Shown here: piece by piece, positions 42,874 through 50,966 of the stretch | Layout: the number at the start of each line of letters is the position of its first letter | How positions within the stretch are numbered: position 1 is the first letter of the stretch | Source: CAYRGQ01 sp964444885 | Lineage (GTDB): Bacteria; Bacteroidota; Bacteroidia; Sphingobacteriales; Sphingobacteriaceae | Length of the DNA stretch: 50,980 nucleotides | Assembly (NCBI GenBank): GCA_964444885.1 | Contig: CAYUIZ010000009.1 | Coordinates: 1-50,980, forward strand | Direction: 5' to 3' | The notes under the pieces: model-generated | Database searches by the model: none | What the model was told of the DNA's origin: nothing | Seen by the model: the letters and a program-made list of their open reading frames with translations, nothing else | Position numbers and translations under genes: made by a program

Positions 42874-42919
42874 ATCGTTGTTTTTGACGATAATCAGATA
42901 TATCGTTATTTTTAACGAT
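42874..42919. promoter_or_regulatory. Two tandem 18-bp operators upstream of the SatD-like gene
   Basis: ATCGTTGTTTTTGACGAT (42874-42891) and ATCGTTATTTTTAACGAT (42902-42919) are near-identical inverted repeats (ATCGTT/AACGAT arms) placed with a 28-base period. A further ATGACGATG half-like site is at 42942-42950, just before the ATG at 42956. The SatD-like protein itself has a C-terminal helix-turn-helix, so autoregulation is the natural hypothesis. Confidence 0.6.
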
Positions 42920-42955
42920 GTTTTTCTTATTATTGCGTAAAATGACGATGTTTGT

Positions 42956-43603
42956 ATGATGATCGCGGTTATCAAAGGAGATATTGTCGATTCGCGAAAG
43001 CTAAACGACCCCGACAAGTGGCTGGTGCCGCTGAAAGGACTCTTAGGGCAATGGGGCAACGCGCCCGCGCAATGGGAGATCCTGTGGGGTGATTTTTTCC
43101 AATTGGAAATACAGCATCCAGCGGATGCCTTGGAACGGGCCTTGGCCATCAAAGCGCTCGTCAAACAAACCGACCCCGGAAATTCCCAAAAGAAAATCAG
43201 TACCATTGATGTTCGGATGGCCATCGGCATTGGGGAACGGAACCATACGGGCTCGGCTATTTCCGAGAGCAATGGGTCTGCTTTTGTCCATTCGGGCGAA
43301 AAATTTGACCGTCTGAAACGCGAGCGTACCACACTAGCGATCCGTAGCCCTTGGCCTGCGTTTGATGAGGAGATTAACCTTTACGTTCGGCTAGCCAACA
43401 CGTTTATGGACAGTTGGTCCATTACTTCTGGCGAGCTAATCAGCACGATTCTACAACATCCAGGCGCTACGCAACAAGAAATCGGCGATATCCTGCATAT
43501 CAAGCAAAACTCGGTCAGCGACCGCTGGCGTCGGGCACACGCGGACGAATTGCTGGAACTCATTGCGATGTATCGAAGCAAAATCAGCCAATATAGCGTA
43601 TGA
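42956..43603 (+). CDS. SatD-family protein with C-terminal helix-turn-helix
   Basis: The 215-residue soluble product begins IAVIKGDIVDSRKL, the SatD family start, has WEILWGDFFQLEI and VRMAIGIGE in the core, and ends with a MarR-like helix-turn-helix (about 160-200, ATQQEIGDILHIKQNSVSDRW). The biochemical function of SatD is not known to me; in streptococci sat genes relate to acid tolerance and secretion. It overlaps the DUF3307 membrane gene by ATGA, and such pairs recur in several phyla. Two operator-like palindromes lie in its promoter region. Confidence 0.8.
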   Translation: MMIAVIKGDIVDSRKLNDPDKWLVPLKGLLGQWGNAPAQWEILWGDFFQLEIQHPADALERALAIKALVKQTDPGNSQKKISTIDVRMAIGIGERNHTGSAISESNGSAFVHSGEKFDRLKRERTTLAIRSPWPAFDEEINLYVRLANTFMDSWSITSGELISTILQHPGATQQEIGDILHIKQNSVSDRWRRAHADELLELIAMYRSKISQYSV

Positions 43604-44322
43604 TTATCCTGTTAAAGCTCATTTTGGCCCACCTGATCGGTGATTTTGTGCTGCAGCCGTTGCGCTGGGTACGCCATAAGGAGACGCATAAGCTGGGGTC
43701 TTGGGTGTTTTACGTACACGCCTTGCTTCACGGCGCGCTCGTGATGCTGTTGCTGTGGGATTGGGGGAGTTGGCTTATCGCGCTGGTCGTCATGGCGGTA
43801 CACGCCGCCATCGATGCCCTTAAGCTCTATGCACAACGTGCCAAGACGCAAATACGCTGGTTCGCTATTGACCAGGGCCTGCACCTTGTGTCACTCATCG
43901 CCGTGTGGTTGGTCTGGACAAGCCCACAATTGCCATGGGCCGCCGTTGTCCAAAACCCAGCCCTTTGGCTTTACCTGACGGCTATTGTATTCCTGACAGC
44001 CGCGGCGGGTATCCTCATTCACATCTTGCTGTCAAAGTGGTCTTCCGATCTCGTGCGCAAAGACGAGCAGGAAAAGTCGCTGATCAGTGCCGGCAAGTAC
44101 ATCGGAATCCTGGAGCGCACACTGGTGTTTGTGTTTATCCTTACGGATCATTGGGAAGCCGTCGGCTTTTTGATGGCGGCCAAATCCGTATTCCGATTTG
44201 GCGATCTCAAGGAATCGAAAGACCGGCAGTTAACGGAATATATGCTCATCGGCACATTGCTGAGCTTCGGTATCGCCATTTTGGTGGCATTGACCGTGTT
44301 GCAGGTGTTGGCCGCTATCTAA
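43600..44322 (+). CDS. DUF3307 membrane protein, partner of SatD-like protein
   Basis: The 240-residue product has about six hydrophobic segments. Its N-terminal part matches the DUF3307 pattern: LILAHLIGDFVLQPLRWVRHKETHK, YVHALLHGALVML and AVHAAIDALKLYAQ, with conserved histidines and Asp on membrane edges, then IDQGLHLVSL. The function is unknown. The 4-base overlap with the SatD-like gene shows they act together. Confidence 0.82.
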   Translation: MIILLKLILAHLIGDFVLQPLRWVRHKETHKLGSWVFYVHALLHGALVMLLLWDWGSWLIALVVMAVHAAIDALKLYAQRAKTQIRWFAIDQGLHLVSLIAVWLVWTSPQLPWAAVVQNPALWLYLTAIVFLTAAAGILIHILLSKWSSDLVRKDEQEKSLISAGKYIGILERTLVFVFILTDHWEAVGFLMAAKSVFRFGDLKESKDRQLTEYMLIGTLLSFGIAILVALTVLQVLAAI

Positions 44323-44419
44323 TTCGTAGCAGGGAATTTACGAAAAACTCAGGCGTATCATTTGGCCTGTGATCTAATTTGTCTTATTTTGACCTTTTAA
44401 TAAATTTTTGAATAAAACG

Positions 44420-45385
44420 ATGGATATCATGCATGTCACCAAAAAACTAGTTGTCCTTTGCCTATTTGTGGGAACTTCTGCGGGGCTTTCTTCCGCCAAC
44501 GCGCAACAGGGAACGCCAGAGCCCGGCGAACTGATCGGCCGCTGGAACATTTCGATCGATGAGAATGGCAAAGAGGCGCCAGCTTGGTTGGAAGTACGCA
44601 AATCAGGACTGAGCCGGCTGGTAGGGAGCTTTGTGGGCACACACGGTAGCGCACGGCCCGTATCGGAAGTGAAGTTTGAGAAAGGCCACTTCCGGTTTTC
44701 CATCCCACCGCAATGGGAGGGAGGTGAGCATAATTTGGTGCTTTTTGGCAAGCTAACTGCCGAAGGCATTGCCGGTACGATCATCACGCCCAGCGGGCAA
44801 CAGCAATCGTGGACGGGTGTTCGTGCACCGTCACTCACGCGCCAAGGAGAGCCTGTATGGGGCCAGCCTATTGAAATCTTCAATGGCCGCGACCTGAACG
44901 GCTGGTATGCCGATGCGCAAGCGAATCAGTGGACCGTCCGCGACGGGATTCTGACTAACCCGAAGGCGGGCGCCAACCTGATCACTGAGCAGAAGTTTGA
45001 GGATTTTAAACTGCGTGTCGAATTTCGTTTTCCCAAAGGAAGCAACGCCGGCGTGTACCTGCGCGGTCGCTATGAAGTACAGATTGAAGACAGTCCGCGT
45101 GATGCGCATCCTGACGCACTCTTGTATAGCGGCGTGTACGGCTTCATTACGCCGAGCGAAATCACCTCATTAGGCCCTGACGTGTGGCACACCTACGACA
45201 TTACGCTGGTCGGTCGCAAGGTGACGATCGTGGCTAATGGCAAGACCGTCATCAGCAACCAGGAAATCCCCGGCATCACCGGTGGCGCACTGGACAGCAA
45301 CGAAGGTGAACCCGGCCCGATATATTTGCAGGGCGACCACGGCCCCGTAGAGTTCAGAAAGATTGTCATCACCCCGGCGCGCTAA
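44420..45385 (+). CDS. Secreted DUF1080 (3-keto-disaccharide hydrolase-like) protein
   Basis: The product (321 residues from ATG 44420; ATG 44429 possible) has a Sec signal peptide (cleavage near SSANAQQ). The first half (35-140) is a lipocalin-like beta domain (GRWNISIDENG). The second half (about 150-320) is a DUF1080 concanavalin-like domain with FNGRDLNGWY, SNAGVYLRGRYEVQI, WHTYDITLVG and GPIYLQGDHGPVEFRKI. Members are often secreted glycoside-active proteins in Bacteroidota, some acting on 3-keto sugars; substrate unknown here. It lies alone between a DUF3307 gene and gyrB. Confidence 0.85.
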   Translation: MDIMHVTKKLVVLCLFVGTSAGLSSANAQQGTPEPGELIGRWNISIDENGKEAPAWLEVRKSGLSRLVGSFVGTHGSARPVSEVKFEKGHFRFSIPPQWEGGEHNLVLFGKLTAEGIAGTIITPSGQQQSWTGVRAPSLTRQGEPVWGQPIEIFNGRDLNGWYADAQANQWTVRDGILTNPKAGANLITEQKFEDFKLRVEFRFPKGSNAGVYLRGRYEVQIEDSPRDAHPDALLYSGVYGFITPSEITSLGPDVWHTYDITLVGRKVTIVANGKTVISNQEIPGITGGALDSNEGEPGPIYLQGDHGPVEFRKIVITPAR

Positions 45386-45421
45386 TGCATAACTTTAGGT
45401 GTTGAGTTGTTGTTAATCAGT

Positions 45422-45465
45422 CGATTAGCCGCTTGTCGTGCCGAGGCGCATTGGGCGGCTAATCG
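45422..45465. repeat. Perfect 11-bp inverted repeat directly upstream of the gyrB promoter
   Basis: CGATTAGCCGC (45422-45432) and GCGGCTAATCG (45455-45465) are exact reverse complements separated by 22 bases. The right arm ends one base before the -33 element of gyrB. It may act as terminator of the DUF1080 gene, although it has no T tract, or as a cruciform or protein-binding site. Confidence 0.75.
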
Positions 45466-45466
45466 G

Positions 45467-45498
45467 TTTGTGAAAGCGACGATTTTTCCGTATCTTTG
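45467..45498 (+). promoter_or_regulatory. gyrB promoter (TTTG-N20-TATCTTTG)
   Basis: TTTG at 45467-45470 and TATCTTTG at 45491-45498, separated by 20 bases, match the Bacteroidota housekeeping promoter (-33 TTTG, -7 TAnnTTTG) fully. The predicted start is near 45503, about 18 bases before the gyrB ATG. Confidence 0.85.
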
Positions 45499-45520
45499 AG
45501 TGACGAATTTTAGAACGAAA

Positions 45521-47569
45521 ATGAGCGAGGAAAACAAGAATAAACCACTCGGGGAGAGTGAAAATCCGGATGTTAATCCAGAGGCTGCCTCCACCGAAAA
45601 ACCGACCGACAGTACCGCACAAAAAGCGGATAAATCCAACTACTCTGCTGATAACATCCAAGTTTTAGAAGGACTGGAAGCCGTCCGGAAGCGGCCCTCC
45701 ATGTACATTGGCGACACTGGAGTGAAGGGCCTGCACCACTTGGTGTACGAAGTTGTCGACAACTCCATTGATGAGGCGGTGGCTGGGTATTGCGACGATA
45801 TCCGCGTAGTCATCCACAAAGACAATTCCATTACGGTGGAGGACAACGGACGGGGTATCCCCACCGGGATCAACAAGAAAGAGAACAAATCGGCCTTGGA
45901 GCTCGTGATGACCGTGCTGCACGCCGGTGGTAAGTTTGATAAGGACACCTACAAAGTGTCTGGTGGCTTGCACGGTGTGGGTGTATCCTGCGTCAACGCA
46001 TTGTCGACGGTGCTGATTGCCGAAATCTACCGCGAAGGAAAGGTTTTCGTACAGGAGTACCACCAAGGGAAGCCACAGCACGAGGTCAAGACCATCGGTG
46101 AAAGCGACCGGACGGGCACGAAGGTGACGTTTAAGCCGGATCCGGAGATTTTCACGACCACGCTCACCTATAACTACGATACGCTGGCTAGCCGCTTGCG
46201 CGAACTGGCCTTTTTGAATAAAGGTATCCGCCTGAGCTTGACGGACGAACGTGAGCTGCAGGAAGACGGAAGCGAGATGAGCGATACCTTCCTTTCGGAA
46301 GGCGGGCTGCGGGAGTTCGTCGGCTTTCTCGACGGCACGCGGCAATCCCTGATTCCCGAGCCGATTTACATCGAAGGCATTAAGGCGGGTACACCGGTTG
46401 AGCTTGCCCTGCAATATAACGAGACCTATTCGGAAAACGTGCATTCCTACGTCAATAACATCAACACCATCGAGGGCGGTACGCACGTAGCCGGTTTTCG
46501 CCGTGGACTGACGCGTACGCTTAAAGCCTACGCCGATAAGTCGGGATTGTTGAAAAACCTCAAAATCGAAATTACGGGCGACGACTTCCGAGAGGGACTC
46601 ACCGCTGTTATTTCGGTGAAAGTAGCCGAGCCCCAATTCGAAGGACAGACCAAAACCAAGCTGGGTAACAGTGAGGTCATGGGGGCTGTGGATCAGGCCG
46701 TCGGCGAAGCACTGGGACATTACCTCGAGGAAAATCCCAAAGAAGCGAAAATCATCGTTCAGAAGGTGGTTATCGCGGCGCAGGCACGTGCAGCGGCCCG
46801 CAAGGCCCGCGATATGGTGCAACGCAAGAGTGTGCTGGGCGGCAGCGGCTTACCCGGAAAACTGGCGGATTGTGCCAACAGCGATCCGGCTAAGTGTGAA
46901 ATTTATCTCGTGGAAGGTGACTCTGCCGGCGGTACGGCCAAGCAAGGCCGCGACCGGGATTTCCAGGCGATTCTGCCCCTGAGGGGTAAGATCCTCAACG
47001 TAGAAAAAGCCATGGAGCACAAGATCTACGAAAACGAGGAGATCAAAAATATGTTCACCGCGCTCGGCGTGAGCATCGGTACGGAGGAAGACGCTAAAGC
47101 GTTGAACCTGGAAAAACTGCGCTACCACCGCGTCATCATCATGACGGATGCCGACGTGGACGGATCGCACATTACGACGCTCATCCTTACTTTCTACTTC
47201 CGCTACATGAAGGAGTTGGTCGAAAAGGGCTACGTCTACATTGCTACGCCGCCGCTCTATCTCGTCAAGAAAGGGAAAGAACAGCAGTATGCATGGAACG
47301 ACGACCAGCGCGACGCGGCGATACAGCGGCTGAAGGGTACGGGACGCGAAGACAGCGTGCACGTTCAGCGCTACAAAGGTCTGGGTGAAATGAACGCTGA
47401 ACAGCTCTGGGAAACGACAATGAACCCTGAGACACGGACGCTTCGCCGGGTGACCATTGAAAGCGCAGCCGAAGCCGACCGCATTTTCTCGATGCTGATG
47501 GGCGATGAAGTCGCGCCTCGCCGCGAGTTTATCGAACGCAATGCGAAGTATGCGCGTATTGATACGTAG
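45521..47569 (+). CDS. gyrB: DNA gyrase subunit B
   Basis: The 682-residue product is the ATPase subunit of gyrase. After an unusual acidic and polar N-terminal extension of about 40 residues, the GHKL ATPase begins with YSADNIQVLEGLEAVRKRPS and has EVVDNSIDEA, DNGRGIP and GGLHGVG. The transducer domain and the TOPRIM domain follow (EGDSAGGTAKQGRDR from Glu465; DADVDGSHI), and the chain ends with YKGLGEMN and RREFIERNAKYA. This is the short GyrB form without the long E. coli insert. ATG 45521 is used because the promoter overlaps the alternative GTG at 45500. Confidence 0.96.
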   Translation: MSEENKNKPLGESENPDVNPEAASTEKPTDSTAQKADKSNYSADNIQVLEGLEAVRKRPSMYIGDTGVKGLHHLVYEVVDNSIDEAVAGYCDDIRVVIHKDNSITVEDNGRGIPTGINKKENKSALELVMTVLHAGGKFDKDTYKVSGGLHGVGVSCVNALSTVLIAEIYREGKVFVQEYHQGKPQHEVKTIGESDRTGTKVTFKPDPEIFTTTLTYNYDTLASRLRELAFLNKGIRLSLTDERELQEDGSEMSDTFLSEGGLREFVGFLDGTRQSLIPEPIYIEGIKAGTPVELALQYNETYSENVHSYVNNINTIEGGTHVAGFRRGLTRTLKAYADKSGLLKNLKIEITGDDFREGLTAVISVKVAEPQFEGQTKTKLGNSEVMGAVDQAVGEALGHYLEENPKEAKIIVQKVVIAAQARAAARKARDMVQRKSVLGGSGLPGKLADCANSDPAKCEIYLVEGDSAGGTAKQGRDRDFQAILPLRGKILNVEKAMEHKIYENEEIKNMFTALGVSIGTEEDAKALNLEKLRYHRVIIMTDADVDGSHITTLILTFYFRYMKELVEKGYVYIATPPLYLVKKGKEQQYAWNDDQRDAAIQRLKGTGREDSVHVQRYKGLGEMNAEQLWETTMNPETRTLRRVTIESAAEADRIFSMLMGDEVAPRREFIERNAKYARIDT

Positions 47570-47597
47570 CCGCTTGGCTTTATTGGAATAAATTGAT

Positions 47598-47626
47598 AAA
47601 GAGGTGCTCGATCCGAGCGCCTCTTT
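47598..47626. terminator. Bidirectional hairpin terminator after gyrB
   Basis: AAAGAGGTGCTCG (47598-47610) pairs with CGAGCGCCTCTTT (47614-47626) in a 13-bp stem with one G-U pair and a 3-base loop, with a T-rich tail. It lies 28 bases after the gyrB stop, facing a convergent gene that ends at 47672. Confidence 0.9.
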
Positions 47627-47671
47627 TGTTATTATAAACCAATCGTTCAGTCAGGGTACGATCGGATGCGC

Positions 47672-48136
47672 CTAGTCACAGTGTTCGAGCGACGCGCGCA
47701 CTTCCTCGACCGTAAACATGGGCATTTCGTTGCCAAAGGAGTTGGTGATATAGGTGAGTACGTACGCGATATCGGCGGGCGTGAGTTGGGGATTGGCCGG
47801 CATAGCCGTGTCATACGTCACGTCATGGATAGTCACCTCGCCACTCATCCCATGTTTGACGATGCATGCGAGCTGATCGCGGTTGTTTTCCAGGTAAGCA
47901 AGGTCGGTTAGGGGCGGATAGAGTTTGCCCAATCCCTCCCCGTTATTGCCGTGGCAGTTTTGGCAATGGGTGGCATATACATGCTTGCCGTTGATAATGT
48001 GTTGGGCTTTTCGGATCGAATGCTGGTCTTGGCACGCCCAGAGCGTCCAATAGCAAAGCGCCAGCCCCAGAATCACCAGGCAGGTACGGCTGCGCATGTG
48101 CCGGCTGGGTGAAGCGGTGACCGAGTCGGGTATCAT
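47672..48136 (-). CDS. Cytochrome c (monoheme) lipoprotein
   Basis: The product (154 residues from ATG 48136, or 141 from ATG 48097) has a lipoprotein-type signal (Cys35 after TLWA). It then has a class I cytochrome with C58-Q-N-C61-H62-G and a probable axial Met112 in DTAMPANPQLTPADIAYVLTYI. It starts one base after the stop of the SCO gene, so the two are coupled. A role as electron carrier to a copper oxidase or to NosZ is possible but not shown. Confidence 0.88.
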   Translation of the reverse strand: MIPDSVTASPSRHMRSRTCLVILGLALCYWTLWACQDQHSIRKAQHIINGKHVYATHCQNCHGNNGEGLGKLYPPLTDLAYLENNRDQLACIVKHGMSGEVTIHDVTYDTAMPANPQLTPADIAYVLTYITNSFGNEMPMFTVEEVRASLEHCD

Positions 48137-48137
48137 G

Positions 48138-48782
48138 TTAGTACTCCTTCAGGAGGATTTCCAGTTCTTCGAACAGTAACTCCACTTGCTGGTCATTGGT
48201 GCCGTCGTAGGCGCCCCGGATGTGTCGATCTTTGTCGACCAGGATAAAATATCCGCTGTGGTCATAGCCGCCCGGCGCGGTATCGTCTTCCTTGGTATAC
48301 ACCATGTAATCGTCCGAAATGCCATAGATTGCCTCTTTGGTCCCTGTCACGAATTGCCAGCGCTGGTCGGTGACACCGAGTTTTTGCGCGTAAGTTTTTA
48401 GTACCGAAGGCTGGTCGTACTTGAAATCGATGCTGTGCGAAAGAAACTTGACCCGCTCGTCGCCTTCATACTTTTGGTAAACCTGAAGCAGGTTGCGTTG
48501 CATGGTCGGGCAAATGCTCGGGCAGTGGGTGAAAAAGAAATTGGCGATGTACACGCCGTCTTCAAAGTCGCCATGGGAAATCAACACACTATCCTGGTTC
48601 AGGAACTCGAAAGCCGGAATTTGCTGGTACAGTGTGTCGACTACGGTCTCACCGTCGATGGTTTGGGTAATGGCTTCGCGGTGTCCCAGGATAGGCAGTT
48701 TGCGTTCGGGCGTACTGTCACAAGCGATAAAGCCGAACACAATGCTGAATGCCAGTCCGGACGCTTGAAAAAATTTATACAT
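48138..48782 (-). CDS. SCO1/SenC-family copper chaperone
   Basis: The 214-residue thioredoxin-fold lipoprotein (Cys21 in FGFIAC) has the copper-binding C87-x3-C91 (THCPSICPT) and the distal ligand His175 (GGYDHSGY). SCO proteins deliver copper to Cu-A sites of oxidases. In this window NosZ is the only Cu-A protein seen, so it may serve NosZ or a cytochrome oxidase encoded elsewhere. It is in an operon with a cytochrome c downstream and a Met-containing lipoprotein gene upstream. Confidence 0.92.
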   Translation of the reverse strand: MYKFFQASGLAFSIVFGFIACDSTPERKLPILGHREAITQTIDGETVVDTLYQQIPAFEFLNQDSVLISHGDFEDGVYIANFFFTHCPSICPTMQRNLLQVYQKYEGDERVKFLSHSIDFKYDQPSVLKTYAQKLGVTDQRWQFVTGTKEAIYGISDDYMVYTKEDDTAPGGYDHSGYFILVDKDRHIRGAYDGTNDQQVELLFEELEILLKEY

Positions 48783-48835
48783 GAAATCGTAATAGTTGAT
48801 GTACGTGGATGTCAGCGCGGATTCTCAGCCGTTAG

Positions 48836-49279
48836 CTATTGAAACGGAGCCATTTTTTCGGCAGTTTGCTTGGCGGCGTCGTCGAATTGCTTTTTCATCT
48901 CTTCCATTTTGCGCACCTCGCCGGCATAATAGGCTTCTTTCTCCTCGTTGGTCGGAAAATCGACGTCCGGGTCGAAGTCATGCATCCATGACATCATGCT
49001 TTCGGTAGCATTGGTGAGGTTTGTTTTAAGCGCGGTCAGTTCGGCACGGGCATGGGTGGTATCCAGCCCCGGACGCTCTTCGGCGACAGCACTCAGATTC
49101 CCTAAAAGGGAGTCAATCTTGACCGTATTTCGGTCGAACAGGCTCACTTGGGGCATGATTTCGTCATGGATGGCAATGGCTTCTTCGCGCAGCGCATTGG
49201 CCTTGCTGTTGTCGCCTGCATTACTGCACCCAAAAATTGCCAAGCTGGCTATTCCAATGAATAAGCAAGTCTTTTTCAT
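48836..49279 (-). CDS. Coiled-coil lipoprotein of the SCO operon
   Basis: The 147-residue product has a lipoprotein signal (Cys18 in LAIFGC). The rest is helical and charged, with likely coiled coils (ANALREEAIAIHDEIMP; ALKTNLTNATESMMSWMHDFD). The cluster M-M-S-W-M-H-D and terminal EMKKQFDDAAKQTAEKM hold Met and His that could bind Cu(I). Similar proteins in Bacteroidota carry misleading names such as viral A-type inclusion protein. It is 53 bases upstream of the SCO gene in the same direction. Confidence 0.75.
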   Translation of the reverse strand: MKKTCLFIGIASLAIFGCSNAGDNSKANALREEAIAIHDEIMPQVSLFDRNTVKIDSLLGNLSAVAEERPGLDTTHARAELTALKTNLTNATESMMSWMHDFDPDVDFPTNEEKEAYYAGEVRKMEEMKKQFDDAAKQTAEKMAPFQ

Positions 49280-49444
49280 AACAGTCGTGTTTCGTTCTCG
49301 GAATGTCTCTACAGGTAAACAACCGGCCGATGGTTTTGTTTAGCCCTGATGTTCGCATAACCTGCTCCCTGACAGGCAAACTTACGCAAAGTTGGCCACA
49401 CTTGCAACGCGGCGATCGTGCTAAACAAAGTTGGAATGCTTGTT

Positions 49445-50086
49445 TTAGGCGGGTTCTGCAATGGTTTTCTCAATGAAATATTCGCCGGCATCGTCGTGTT
49501 TCACGGCGACTATGCCTGCGAGGATCAGGTCAACTAACAGCCGCTGGGTTTTTCGGCGCGACAGGCGCAAGTGCTTACAAAGTTCCAACAGCCGAGGCCG
49601 GGCATTGGTCTGAAAATAGGCCAGTAACTCCCGCTCCTTATCGCTGTAGTTGATGAGTACGCCCTGCGGATCCTGTTGCCGGCGCAAGACGTCTACAACG
49701 ACCTTTCCGGCCAGAATGCTCTCATCCGCCACACGGATGTAGACCCACCACGTGCCGTTTTCACTGCGGGCGTAGTGCGGTTTGACATCACTTTCGGGTA
49801 TTTCTGCCAGCAATACCAATTTATCGTCTACGCTATGTTCCGCGAACGAAATATCCACCGGCGGACGGCAGTATTCGTTTGCCGCGCGTTCGAGCATGTA
49901 TTTGTCTTCTTCTTCGTTTTTTACGCCTTTGATTTGGCCGTCGTCGGCTACGCCCACCAGCAGACGCCCGCCTTTATGGTTGGCAAATGCTGCCAGGGTT
50001 TTGGCAATCTTCTCAAAACCGCTGATCTTGTTCTTGAAATCGAGCTGCTCGCCCTCTCCTTGATAGATAAGTGATTTGATATTCAC
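49445..50086 (-). CDS. AlbA_2 (Schlafen-type) domain protein with winged helix
   Basis: The 213-residue product has an AlbA_2 domain (about 1-125): GEGEQLDFKNKISGFEKIAKTLAAFANHKGGRLLVGVADDGQI is the typical E-x-L-D-F-K ... F-A-N-x-x-G-G-x-L-x-x-G-V-x-D-D pattern. A C-terminal winged helix (about 148-205, RPRLLELCKHLRLSRRKTQRLL) follows. Such proteins are thought to bind nucleic acid; a role is not known. It is two bases after the DUF4442 gene in the same direction. Confidence 0.82.
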   Translation of the reverse strand: MNIKSLIYQGEGEQLDFKNKISGFEKIAKTLAAFANHKGGRLLVGVADDGQIKGVKNEEEDKYMLERAANEYCRPPVDISFAEHSVDDKLVLLAEIPESDVKPHYARSENGTWWVYIRVADESILAGKVVVDVLRRQQDPQGVLINYSDKERELLAYFQTNARPRLLELCKHLRLSRRKTQRLLVDLILAGIVAVKHDDAGEYFIEKTIAEPA

Positions 50087-50088
50087 GG

Positions 50089-50595
50089 CTAGTCGGTTTT
50101 GTCGGCTACCGCGGTGCGGGTTTCCATTCCCGCAAACGAACGGTTACGGATATACACTTCGTTTTCAGCTTCGGCACATGCTACGCCGTGGCGGTCGATC
50201 ACCGATATGCGGAACGTTTTCGCGAACTTTCCCGTGGTCTGCAGGGCATTTTCCGCCTCCACGATATCAGCGGACGAGATGCAAACGCTAATCGTCAGCG
50301 ATGAATATGCCGGCTTAATGAACCGGATGGAGCTGCTTTTGAGCCAGACGACCGTGTTGTACCCTTTGCGTTTAAACAGTTGGTCAAATAGCAGGGCATA
50401 AAAGGGATCCGTAGCCGCAAAGATGGTTCCCCCGAAAATCGAGCCGTTTGAATTGCGGTTGAAGATACTCCTCGCCACCCGGATGTCGACCTGGCGAAAA
50501 TCGGGATGGAAGCGGCGCACCCATATCCGTTGGAAGAAAAGCGGCGGATAGAACCGCAACGCCCAAGTAAGCATCCGAGCCGAAACTTTCATCAT
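50089..50595 (-). CDS. DUF4442 hotdog-fold (thioesterase-like) protein
   Basis: The 168-residue product (ATG 50595; a longer frame to 50676 has no family similarity) has the DUF4442 signature: LRFYPPLFFQRIWVRR, NRNSNGSIFGGTIFAATDPFYALL and VVWLKSSSIRFIKPA. It is related to acyl-CoA thioesterases, but the family's function is not established. The AlbA_2 gene follows two bases after its stop, so the two are co-transcribed. Confidence 0.82.
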   Translation of the reverse strand: MMKVSARMLTWALRFYPPLFFQRIWVRRFHPDFRQVDIRVARSIFNRNSNGSIFGGTIFAATDPFYALLFDQLFKRKGYNTVVWLKSSSIRFIKPAYSSLTISVCISSADIVEAENALQTTGKFAKTFRISVIDRHGVACAEAENEVYIRNRSFAGMETRTAVADKTD

Positions 50596-50700
50596 CGCTA
50601 AAGTTAGGGAGAAAATTTTGCAAGCCGAAAAGCCCTGCTCGGGTAAAGAAGGGATAGTGGTTTCCGGACGAAGCAAGGTATTACCGCGCGGCGCGGTAGG

Positions 50701-50859
50701 TTATCCTTTCGGGCATTTTTTGCACCGTTTCCCTTTTTTGTACTTTTTGCAACACTTCTTAAAATCGACGCAGCTATGGCAGGCAAAAGGATTGAGACCC
50801 TTAAATCGCTCCAGGTTTATTTCCGCAGGGGGAAGTACGTCTTGATGATCATTCAACAT
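50701..50859 (-). CDS. Small Cys- and Lys-rich protein (52 residues)
   Basis: The product has six cysteines (27, 30, 36, 37, 46, 49) in its last half, in FACHSCVDFKKCC and KRCKKCPKG, and many lysines, suggesting a small zinc or Fe-S binding protein that may touch nucleic acid. I choose ATG 50859 because a -7 element TATCTTTG on the minus strand (50881-50888) overlaps the longer start at 50883. Function unknown. It lies 105 bases upstream of the DUF4442 gene, in the same direction. Confidence 0.7.
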   Translation of the reverse strand: MLNDHQDVLPPAEINLERFKGLNPFACHSCVDFKKCCKKYKKGKRCKKCPKG

Positions 50860-50880
50860 CGTGTGTAAAGCTGTCCGCTG

Positions 50881-50888
50881 CAAAGATA
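50881..50888 (-). promoter_or_regulatory. Candidate -7 element of the small Cys-rich gene
   Basis: The minus strand reads TATCTTTG, which is the most common form of TAnnTTTG in this window. The distance to ATG 50859 gives a leader of about 18 bases. Confidence 0.6.
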
Positions 50889-50955
50889 CGTTTATTATTT
50901 AGAAAGAATCTAATTAATATGTCGCATCATTAGTGTCTACTAAAAATTTTTAAAT

Positions 50956-50966
50956 TGTTCTTTGAC
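50956..50966 (+). promoter_or_regulatory. boxA-like antitermination element, probable rRNA leader
   Basis: TGTTCTTTGAC differs from the E. coli rrn boxA TGCTCTTTAAC at two positions, in an A/T-rich stretch that runs to the window edge. In Bacteroidota similar TTCTTTGAC sequences precede 16S rRNA, so a 16S gene on the plus strand just outside the window is likely. Confidence 0.45.

Noticed and set aside
46850..47362. Minus-strand frame antisense to gyrB (and a longer one at 45665-46822)
   Set aside because: Mirror frames of a highly conserved gene with strong codon bias; no independent signals.
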